Assembly: GCA_964036315.1 (NCBI GenBank)
Contig: OZ038485.1
Location: forward strand, 78,120,960-78,184,959
Source: Acanthosepion esculentum
Taxonomy: Eukaryota; Mollusca; Cephalopoda; Sepiida; Sepiidae
Length of the DNA: 64,000 nucleotides
Reading direction: 5' to 3'
Shown here: piece after piece, positions 55,801 to 64,000 of the stretch
How the letters are laid out: the number at the start of each line of letters is the position of its first letter
How positions within the stretch are numbered: position 1 is the stretch's first letter
Position numbers and translations under genes: made by a program
Notes under the pieces: model-generated
Told to the model about the DNA's origin: nothing
The model's database searches: none
Seen by the model: the letters and a program-made list of their open reading frames with translations, nothing else

Positions 55801-58800
55801 ACATCAACGAGTCAACTGTACGCTATATTCAGAAGATAGAAGAGCAAATCTGTGCAGCAACACCAGTGGTTTCATCAGTGTTTTGTGTCCGAGATACGTA
55901 AATATCTTGCAAAAGCGAGCCTTCCCTTCACAGTTTTGTTGATATTAGACAATGACCCTGGTCAGCCTTGAGTTAGCGCCTATCACGCCAAAGGTGTTGA
56001 AGGGATCTTCATGCCCCCGAAAACATTCACCCCTTTCGATCATTGAAAGCCAACTACTATACACGGCTCTCAAGGGAGAGAATTGTGTAGGGCAGCATGG
56101 ACGAAGACACTGACAAATAGAACATAATCAAAATGTGGAAAGATTTTAACATTGTCGATGCAATAAGCATGATTGGAAAATCTATCCAATTAATAAAGCC
56201 TGAATCCGTGAACTCGTGCTGGCGAAAGCACTGATCCGAATACGTTAATGATTTTACTTGTTTCACTTTGGGTTCTATAATGACAAACATCGTAAATCTA
56301 AAAATGAGATAGGTGTCGTGGGAAGTTTTGATATCAATCTTGGAGATATTCGAGAGCTGATTGACACTAGTCACTGGTCCAATCTGATCGAACAAATTGT
56401 CCCCAAGGCTGAAGAAAAGGAACGAACTGACGAAGAAACAGGCAGAGTAATTTATCAGAAGCTGATAAATTTACCATAGACAACATTTCAGAAGGATGAA
56501 GAAGTTCAAAAGGACGGGCTGAATTATTTATACGACGTTCATCCGTCAAGAAGACAATCATTGAAAGTGAAAGAACGGGTGGAGTAAGGATATTCAGTTT
56601 ATGAAAATATTTTAATAAAGATGAAGAGGGAAAAAGACAGAGTGAAATTATAATGTACTCTTATCTCCTAACGCCTTTCATCAACGAATTAGTATAATTA
56701 CTGGGAAACATCATAAATAAATATAAATATTTTATGAATTCTCTTATTTCTTTGTATTTCGGTGATATCGTTTGAAGAAAAAAAGAGGACACTTGCAAAC
56801 TGGTCCACGATATACGCTGAAAAACTTATTTATGGTGTGTATGAGTCGGAGGTGGGTGGCTATATTTTTCTCTACTTATAAATTTTTATGATACTTTTTA
56901 TTCTTGCTCCACAAATATTTAATAAATAAACAATAACTAAATCGTACGTTATCAAAATTGACTGGAAAACAAGAAGCCGGAAGAGGGAAAATTTGTCTAG
57001 CACGAAACATGGAAACAACTTTCCTATCAGCAATTGGTTCAGTATAATCTTTCCATTTCATGTCAGCGTAAAACGTTACCCTTTGGACGCGCAATGATTC
57101 ACTCTTCTGGAGGAGGTGAACGTCAGCCATTCGGATGGAAGGCAAAAAAGTCATTTCAAAAAGATTAAAAGAGAACAGCTTTGCTTTGGAGGCGTTAAAT
57201 TAAAAAAAGTTATTTGCGGATTCCGAGTCAGCGAACATTTTATGCACGAATCACCCACGATATTCAATATACTGTACAGTCTGTCTAATATATCAGTTAT
57301 CAGCGGCTTTTTAATTTCTTGTATGACAATGAAATTGTTATTCTTGAAGTCAATATGAAAGGACAGACATATTCAAAGAATTTTGAGTAAGTCTTGAATT
57401 AGTATTGGTGAGAACGAGATTTGATTGGAACGAGGAAGCCGAGCGTAACACGGGAGTTAGGAAGTTTGGCTTGTAGACTAATACACGAGTTAATGAGTTA
57501 GATCATCATTACTCTGGGATTTATTCCTACGTAGTTAATTTTCATAAATATCTGCTGGATGCCCAGTGTAGCACGATGCTAGAGTATGCAATTGCGATCC
57601 TCACTGGTTGCCTCACTCCTGTGGCCTTCAGCTAGACGATGTAAGGCATTGTAAATATTTAATGTAATTAAACTTTGTCAAGGTCGATTACTTGGTGAAA
57701 GTAGTGGCAAGGCAGACGAATGGTTAATTCACTTACTATCTCAAATTTCGTGGCAGGTTAGTGACGTGATTTTTCTTCAAGTTTTCCGTGTACAGCACAG
57801 AGCATAGGAAGTGATAGATTAGTAAGAAGTGAACATAAACAGATTCAAGCCGGAATTCGAACTCACTTAGCCGATTTTGTTTTCCTTGTTGACAACCCAT
57901 AAGCTACTTACTTGAAAGAACAAATCTAATTTGAAAATTTCATAATATTCGGTGGAATATAATGCGAAGCAAAACTACACTTGAAGGAAAACATCATGGC
58001 AACTTATCATCCACTAGTTGAGAATAAAATCAAGAAAAATGATAATTCGAATTTTGAAATAATACATTCAGTACTTACTATATCCGGTGGCATATCCGGT
58101 CGTGCTTAAAGCGAGTGTTGTGAATGTTTGGCAAAAAGGAATGGCTAATATACTCAAAGACATGCCAAAGAGAGTCGATAACAGAAGATAACTTATCGGG
58201 ATGTGTACGACATCGACGAGGAAGCCTACTAAAATCTGGCTTACGGTGGAGACAATTCCATAAATTGACATAATCACTGCGCCTTCTTCTCGACTCAGTC
58301 CCACACTTTCAGCATAAGCTGGCAGGTATATCAGCAACGAATCCCCAACTAGACAGGGAAAAGAAATGATTTTTACTATAAGTTGATTTTAGCAAATTAC
58401 AATAAAAACAAAATTACAGCTGTCTATCATTAGACACACTACAAAACACTGGATAATTGTGTAGGTATTTTGTTCAGTCTACCAGCTATAAATTGATACT
58501 GTATTGAGATATATTTAAGACGTGTGTTTACTTAAAAATCATCATATCTTGGTTTTGCGAATAAAAAGCGTTTTATTCAGTGATGATAAATCCACCAGTC
58601 GCGGACAGACAGCGGTTACAAGGGAAAGTCTAGTTGCCGGTTGTACGGTACCGTCTATTCTGCTCTTATTTTGCAGTTTGTTTCCTAAAATGGCGGTAAG
58701 ATATTATGTCACCATCCCTGTGTTTCGCTTTTGTTCACCCTGATATTTTCAGGCGTAGTAGATTTTTTGAATTTTCTCATGAATCCTTTATCTCTCTTCT

Positions 58801-60890
58801 TAGGCATCACCCCGTTTCGACGCCCAGAGATAAAATGAGAGAAAAAAAAATCTTAACGGGTCTTGCTGCTTTTCTCTTCATCTTTGTCGGTACCGATCTT
58901 AACTTCACTGTTAATACTACAGGCCCTTCCATGTTTTTGTACATTATAGACTATTCTTTTCTGTTGCGATGGGAGACGTTGCTGATATATTCGTTTTATC
59001 TTTGTAGAATCTTTTCCTTTTCTATTATGAGTGTCCTCTTTTTATATTTTATGCATTTTGCTCAAGAGAATTTAATATGTCATCAACTTTATTTGTCTCT
59101 CTTGCACTGGATTGACCCCATTTGCTGTTGTCAGTTCAATTATGGTGTTCCACTTTGAGTTATTGGCATTTTGTTATATTTTATTATAGTTCATTATATT
59201 AATTATATTTGTTCTTAACTAGATTTGAAGTTGATTTCATATTTAATTGTTATAGAGGATATTGTATTGTCGTTCAAGCGTTCTATTCGTATTGCATTTC
59301 TACAGTTTTTTTCTGTTTATTTTTGTCTGGCTGTCTCTTCATATCTCACCCCAGGCTTATCCATGTCCACAGGCGTCTTGCGCGATTTTCTAAACGGTGT
59401 TGTTTATTATTTAGTCATTTACTATACAGCAATGTGTCTTTCTCCTTTGTTGCCGTCTATTTCATTATCTTGTTCTTTTCTACTTTTGCAATTTGGTCCT
59501 CCATGATGTCAATAACTTTTAGTGAGTTGTAAAACTTTTCTATGTTTTTCTTCTCTGCTTTGTGATGCGGATGCTTATACTCCGATGATGGCCATATTTT
59601 ATGGCTTCCATTTCAATTTCATTTCAAGAATCCTGTTTCACACTTGCCAGTATCACATGCTCTCTTATCTTTATCTAATATCTCCAAAGATAATAGTTTG
59701 AAAAACGTAATTTAATTGGTAGAATTGTGGCTGAAGTATTCAAAATTGAAATGTAGTATTGCATTTCTAAATCCTTTACCGATTATTGTGTTGTCCGTTT
59801 CTTCATGTCTCATTCAGGGCTTCTTCATATCCAAAGGCGTCTTGTCAGTATCACATTCCGTCTTCAGATATATATCTAATATATCTGAAGATAAGAATTT
59901 GAGAAGAATTCTTAAGGAAATTGGATATGGTGGAATTCTGGGTGAATTTTGTGAATCGTTCCCACAAATCAGTTAAGTGTACAATCGAAATTTTAATTTT
60001 CATAACCTCCTATCTCTTTGAATCTGGATTCTCTAATATCATTATATATTTAAAAAAATACATACAAATCAACTTTCAGATTCTTTTCTCTAGAAATAAG
60101 GTTTGATAAAATTATCAAATTTTATATTAATTTCATGTAAAATTAATTTTAAAATGTCTTGCCACTAGTAAAAGGTATGAGAATATTAATTTAAGGCATA
60201 TAAAAAAAATGAAACTGCATTTTGGTGCTCCTGTGATCCATACCTTCTTGGAGATGCAGAAACTGTGGTGCTATTAATGTTAAACCGTTATTTTATAAGA
60301 TTAAATGGAAGCACACAGTTTGACTTTTAAGATTCGGTATTGCTGCATTTAATTCTGGCCATGTAACAAATTTGTTCATCGGGCGAATGAAAAACATTTT
60401 CCGCAAAATAACAAGTACTACACTATAATCTTAGAGATAAGCCAGCGGAACAGAATTATATTGTTATTTAATAAGTTTCGTTTCGTTTTGGCACAGTGTC
60501 AAATGAAAGGCGTACCCAAAGTTTATCGAACATACCACAGTCGTAATGATTAGCGAGGACAGAGAGTCAACCATTGCGTAACGACGATGCGATCGCATCA
60601 GGATATTTTTCTGTACTCCAAATATTCGTCACAAACACAGCATCTTTATACATTGTTTTATAAACATATAAAGACAGAGTGAACTGCAGGAAGTGCTTAC
60701 CTGCCCATAGCAAGTAAATGGCCAGCAAAAGACCAAAGTTTTTATTTCGAAAGATCGTTGTATCGCAATAACGCGATCGCAGGTTTTCCAAATTATTTGG
60801 TTTTTCCTCCACAAAAACTGACAGCCTCCTCATTTGTAACGTCTCAGGCATCGGCTCGATTCCGTCAATACTGTATCGGTGGGAAGAAAC
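52704..60890 (-). CDS. Gene B: inverted SLC16-like paralogue, exons 5-8 (partial in window)
   Basis: Exons on the minus strand are 60890-60701, 58348-58079, 54892-54767 and 52837-52704. Lengths 190, 270, 126 and 134 nt and all phases equal gene A exons 5-8. All splice sites are GT-AG and the 239 visible codons have no stop before TAA (52706-52704). By eye about 9 of 63, 12 of 90 and 11 of 42 residues differ in exons 5, 6 and 7, mostly conservative. Open frames with many silent and conservative changes suggest a working gene. Exons 1-4 must lie beyond 64000 or be lost; no exon 4 was seen up to the window end. Product: the C-terminal half of an MCT-like 12-helix carrier. Confidence 0.88.
52838..54766 (-). 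other. Gene B intron 7
   Basis: Ends near both exons align with gene A intron 7 (for example GATTGAGCTGAGATAATTTT of A at 35521 versus 52955-52975 here). The middle, about 53050-54550, has no match in A and no recognisable element. Confidence 0.55.
54767..54892 (-). CDS. Gene B exon 7
   Basis: GISLRIVLIALVLGIEKMSE, then AYSI and VGVGYIVYPILSG. Acceptor CTGTAG, donor GTACGT. The most divergent exon between the copies, with only hydrophobic swaps in the helices. Confidence 0.9.
55320..56640 (+). pseudogene. Tigger/pogo-type transposase, decayed, in gene B intron 6
   Basis: Readable blocks: NADKTALFWKKIPQSTYVIY (about 55682-55740), DINESTVRYIQKIEEQICAA (about 55803-55862), FVSEIRKYLAKASLPFTVLL then ILDNDPGQP (about 55883-55967; catalytic Asp in LDND), a GIFMPPKTF block, IIKMWKDFNIVDAISMI (about 56126-56177), and KPESVNSCWRKH (about 56197-56232). 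These fit TIGD1-like Tigger transposases of the pogo group, with stops and one rearranged order at the N-terminal side. The last 450 bp are shared with gene A intron 6. Confidence 0.75.
56641..58078 (-). other. Gene B intron 6, exon-6-proximal part
   Basis: Partly collinear with gene A 25003-25934. It holds tRNA-like SINE pieces at 57545-57650 (GCGATCCTCACTGG) and 57835-57910 (minus strand, GTGAGTTCGAATTCC). No coding sequence seen. Confidence 0.5.
57545..57650 (+). mobile_element. tRNA-like SINE fragment
   Basis: GTGTAGCACGATGCTAGAG resembles an A box side, and TTGCGATCCTCACTGG is the B box-like block shared with 12680 and 47795. Not found at the matching place in gene A. Confidence 0.4.
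58079..58348 (-). CDS. Gene B exon 6
   Basis: VGDSLLIYLPAYAESVGLSR to the STTGYATGY end. Helices 8 and 9 are kept. Donor GTAAGT, acceptor CTAG. Confidence 0.9.
58349..60700 (-). other. Gene B intron 5, collinear with gene A intron 5
   Basis: Almost the whole intron aligns inversely with 22424-24732. Several frames of 60-150 codons open by chance on the plus strand here but carry stops or shifts in gene A and show no family motif, so they are not called genes. Confidence 0.75.
60701..60890 (-). CDS. Gene B exon 5
   Basis: Acceptor TTTTAG before 60890; donor GTAAGC. Starts VSSHRYSIDGIEPMPETL and ends in helix 7 GLLLAIYLLWA. Loop changes against A include Q-to-R, Q-to-Y, D-to-E, M-to-K and A-to-E. 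Confidence 0.88.
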
Positions 60891-61306
60891 CTAAAATAAA
60901 TTAAACAATCGGTTTCAACATGATAAAATGGCGAAAGATAGCCATTACGTAAATCAATACTCAAGTTGATTTAACATTTTTGTAAGCAATGTTTCAACCT
61001 AATTGTTTAATCATATGAATTCGTATTCCCATCATTCATTCGTCAAAATATTTTCCCTTCATTCGTTAATTTATGACAACTTTCACTTAATTTGTACTTC
61101 ATAGTCCATACCCTAAATATCTAATTATTAATCGAAAGTGACTTCTTTTCCTTATGCTCTCAACTCAATGATCTCCCAAAGATAAATAAGTGCCCTAAAA
61201 TGACTTTCGTAATATTTATTATGTTAAAATTTGTATAATAATTATATTATTTATTCTAAATTTTCTTAAATAGGAGAGATATAAAAATACAAAATGAAAA
61301 TATTAG

Positions 61307-61310
<4 letters not shown>

Positions 61311-61378
<68 letters not shown>
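61311..61378. repeat. (TA)n microsatellite
   Basis: TA run directly preceding the RTE fragment, the same arrangement in mirrored order as at 42720-42847. Confidence 0.95.
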
Positions 61379-61379
<1 letters not shown>

Positions 61380-61595
61380 CATCAGGAAGAGGCAGATGAA
61401 ATTTCTGTGACACGTAATGAGAAAGGAGGGTTTCGAGAATCTGATACTCACAGGGCGGACAGAGGGAAAGGGATACAAGGGAAAGCAATGCGTGACTTAT
61501 CTAGCGGGCTTAAACAAGGAGAAAACATAATGCAAACTACAAGGGATAGGGGAAGTGGGAAGCCATGATCGTCTACGTCACGGCACATAAAAGCA
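61379..61595 (+). pseudogene. RTE-type LINE C-terminal fragment, second copy
   Basis: INIRKRQMKFL, then HVMRKEGFENLILTGRTEG and RHGT match the open frame at 42359-42709 with stops and a deletion of about 60 bp in the W-MTECGL part. Confidence 0.75.
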
Positions 61596-61604
61596 GATAT
61601 TTTG

Positions 61605-62565
61605 AATTTCTAGAAAGTGGCCCTTTCAAAAACATTCTACCAAAAACTCTTCTTATGTCAGATACATAGAAAACTCTCTACTAATATATTCACAAAACAC
61701 GATGTTAACTGATCTTGTCAGCAAACTTAATAGCGTTGAACCTACAACAAACTTCACATTTGAACCTGAAGCCAATTACACGCTTCTGTTCCTAGATATC
61801 AAGTTACACAGAAACAATAGGGACTCAAATTTGACGTTTGCAGAAAAGCTACCAACAAGAATGACCTGGTCAACTTTTATTCCCACCACTCTAATAAGAT
61901 TAAATCTGGTATAATTATAGTTTTCTACTTAACGGCACTGGGAATCTGTGCCCCAATTCCAACCCAAAGAAGAAACACAAATAGAAAACACATTAAAAAC
62001 ACCTACAATATCCTTATCACTTCATCCGCAACGCAAAGAGAAAAGTACATAAAATAAACGACCGCAGCAAAGATTACTACATTATCCACAACAATAAACT
62101 AAACAAAAACGGGAACATAATACTTCCTACCAACTCCATAACATCCACTATCCAAAACAACTTATCCTATTTAAACAATATCCAAATAGGAACAACCACT
62201 TCCAAAACCATTATGGATATGATCAAAACTAAAAACACTCATAACAATAATAATTCAGAAGCAGGCATATATAAAATAAAATTCCAAAACTGTTCTTCAC
62301 AATACATTGGAGAAATTAAAAAAAACCCCCAGATCTGTGAACATAAAAGGGACCTTATACATAACAATTTATCAAATGCACTAGTCATACACAGAAATAA
62401 ATTCGACCACAATTATGATCTAAATTATGTCACACTCATCAAAAGAGAAAGTAATTTATTCAGAAGGAAAATTCTCGGGAGTGCCGCCATCGAAACTTAT
62501 AACGTCTCGGATTTTTTCAATCTCACCTTTCTTGAAAAAATGAACACTTTCCCAAGCCTATATAC
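61605..62565 (+). pseudogene. Penelope-like element C-terminal part with GIY-YIG domain
   Basis: FLESGPFKNILPKTLL, after a shift FTFEPEANYTLLFLDIKLHR, then NKNDLVNFYSHHSNKIKSGI at about 61856-61915, an IVFYLTALGICAP block, and a GIY-YIG nuclease frame (62213-62602) with AGIYKIKFQNCSSQYIGE, then EHKRDL and NALVIH-KFDHNYDL. The endonuclease frame is open for 129 codons, better kept than the RT part. Related to the copy at 39432-41035. Confidence 0.85.
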
Positions 62566-62911
62566 ACATACATGTACATACACATACATATACATATGTT
62601 GAAAAATAAAAATAAAACGGTTAAATCCATCACCTCATGTACAGCACATACGTCCATCCCATCCCATAACAATCTAATAACAGTCTAAACAATATTCATA
62701 AAAATTCTTGAATATTACTCGCTTACTTTTTGCCTGATGAACACACATGAAGGTTCTCAAATTTAAAAGCCTTGATAAACCAATGACGACGTCCTCGCTT
62801 TTGTATACACACTGCAAAATAAATCCTTGATAAAGCCTTGATAAAGTCCCTCAGAAGGCAAAATGCGTCGGCTAAGAATATTTTTTCCTCTTGTCTCTTT
62901 TTATCCATATG

Positions 62912-62981
<70 letters not shown>

Positions 62982-63050
62982 TGTTTCATTAAAATCTACA
63001 GACAAGGTACTGCGGTTAAGCTTTTTATTTAATTTTTCTTGTGTTCGAAA
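62566..63050. other. Spacer with (TA)n
   Basis: A TA tract at 62917-62978 and unique-looking AT-rich DNA. No gene seen. Confidence 0.6.
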
Positions 63051-63109
63051 AAGAGTTTTCTTTTCTGGACAAAGAGTGTGTAAAATCTGTCTTTTCTGGA
63101 CAAAGAGCA

Positions 63110-63745
63110 TGTAAAAACTGTCCAAATGTTTTCCTAAAAAGAGCACACCAGAATTCATCCTCTCGACTACTCTTCCTCAAAGAACTTAATAATGTAAAAC
63201 AAACACTAATCAACAACGGCATCCCTAACCACCTTATAGATCACCAAATTAGACTATTTCTCCCCAAAGTAAGTAATAACGATAGTGAACACAGTCAAAA
63301 ATTACATAATGAGTTATTACAAAAACCAAATGCACATTAACTACAAACAAGACGAATCTTCACTAAGACATATTACAAAGAAATACACTACCCCAATTGA
63401 CCCGAATAAAAATATCAAATCAATTATAAAAAAATTTAAGACAGCTAACTTTTTCCTCAAAAATAACAACACACCAGTTAAGTCAAAATTAAAAAGAACG
63501 AACATTATCTATGATTTCAAATGCCCTTTAAGGAACTGTGTTCTTGATCAAACCGGACTCATACATAATTACATCGGTTACACAACTACATGCTTATAAG
63601 ACGCCTTACGTTACACCTATCTGATCATAGTTCCATTAAAACTCATTTAAACACACACACAAACTTACCAGACTCCATTAGAAACATACTAGTAGAAAAC
63701 ACAAATATAATAACTTCATCCACCTGTAAAAATGATTAAAAATAA
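63110..63745 (+). pseudogene. Second-type Penelope-like element, C-terminal part
   Basis: Frame 1 reads SSSRLLFLKELNNVKQTLIN, then LIDHQIRLFLPKV. The next frame (63285-63599) reads LRHITKKYTTPIDPN, KRTNIIYDFKCPLRNC and IHNYIGYTTTCL followed by RRLTLHLSDHSSIKTHL after a stop. The YIGYTT-L and R-H-DHSSIKTH blocks are a GIY-YIG nuclease of a group distinct from the element at 61605. Shifts separate the pieces. Confidence 0.75.
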
Positions 63746-64000
63746 TGGAAGCTTTAATAATAAAAAAGAAAAAGGCAACTCTTAACAATATTAACTACAA
63801 ACAAGGCCACATTGTGCTAACCGTATTCGGAAATGCAGGGACTTTTATCTTTGAATCTAAATTTTAATTGCAGTTTTTCATTCCAATACCCACTTTTTGT
63901 CTGATATATACAATTTATATATCATATTCTCCTAATCCTAATATTTCTGGATTATAAATGAAACACTGGTTCGATTCCTGTCGAGAGGTATATTTTCTTT
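63746..64000. other. Window end, nothing called
   Basis: AT-rich DNA. CTGGTTCGATTCCTGTCGAG at about 63966 resembles a B box, so a SINE may start here and run off the window. Confidence 0.35.

Noticed and set aside
58706..59976. Several plus-strand frames of 60-150 codons in gene B intron 5
   Set aside because: Not open in the collinear gene A intron, no family motif, and skewed to F, L and S.

Overview
The window looks like animal nuclear DNA, most likely from a cephalopod mollusc (octopus or squid). It has short exons with GT-AG introns, long (TA)n, (CA)n and (CT)n tracts, and a repeat load of Penelope-like elements, RTE/CR1/Jockey-type LINEs, mariner, Tc1, Tigger and hAT relics, and a Ty3/gypsy LTR element. 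The species call is by pattern only; no database was searched, and all alignments were made by eye.

The only host genes I can support are two copies of one membrane-transporter gene of the monocarboxylate transporter (SLC16/MCT) family. Gene A (+, 11719-35826) has eight coding exons, all with consensus splice sites and compatible phases. They join to 1440 nt, or 479 residues plus a stop, with the diagnostic DGGWGW motif and the YF-KKR-LA-G motif. Gene B (-, 60890-52704) is an inverted paralogue. Its exons 5-8 have the same lengths and phases as those of A (190, 270, 126, 134 nt) and open frames. Its exons 1-4 are not in the window. A and B point tail to tail. Between them lie two decayed partial copies: pseudo-1 on + (exon 3 at 36.6-36.8 kb, exon 6 at 39.2 kb) and pseudo-2 on - (intron-3 sequence at 48.7-49.0 kb, exon 8 at 43.1-43.3 kb). 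The order is therefore A+, pseudo-1+, pseudo-2-, B-: a large imperfect palindrome with its axis near 41-44 kb. Introns are duplicated too.

Layout. 1-11.5 kb: hammerhead ribozyme-like motif, microsatellites, a 48-bp satellite, a 5S rRNA-derived SINE, a LINE fragment, a 2.1 kb dispersed repeat and a broken duplicate of exon 1. 11.7-35.8 kb: gene A, its introns filled with transposon relics. Intron 6 holds a 6.6 kb Ty3/gypsy element with almost identical LTRs, itself interrupted by an antisense LINE. 35.9-52.6 kb: spacer with the two pseudogenes, Penelope-like elements, RTE pieces, mariners, satellite arrays and the second copy of the dispersed repeat. 52.7-60.9 kb: gene B. 61.3-64 kb: RTE and Penelope-like fragments.

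The two transporters would be 12-helix plasma-membrane carriers. Nothing else here looks like a functional host partner. The rest is mobile DNA whose nesting order dates events: a Tigger copy came before the duplication, and the gypsy element came after it.
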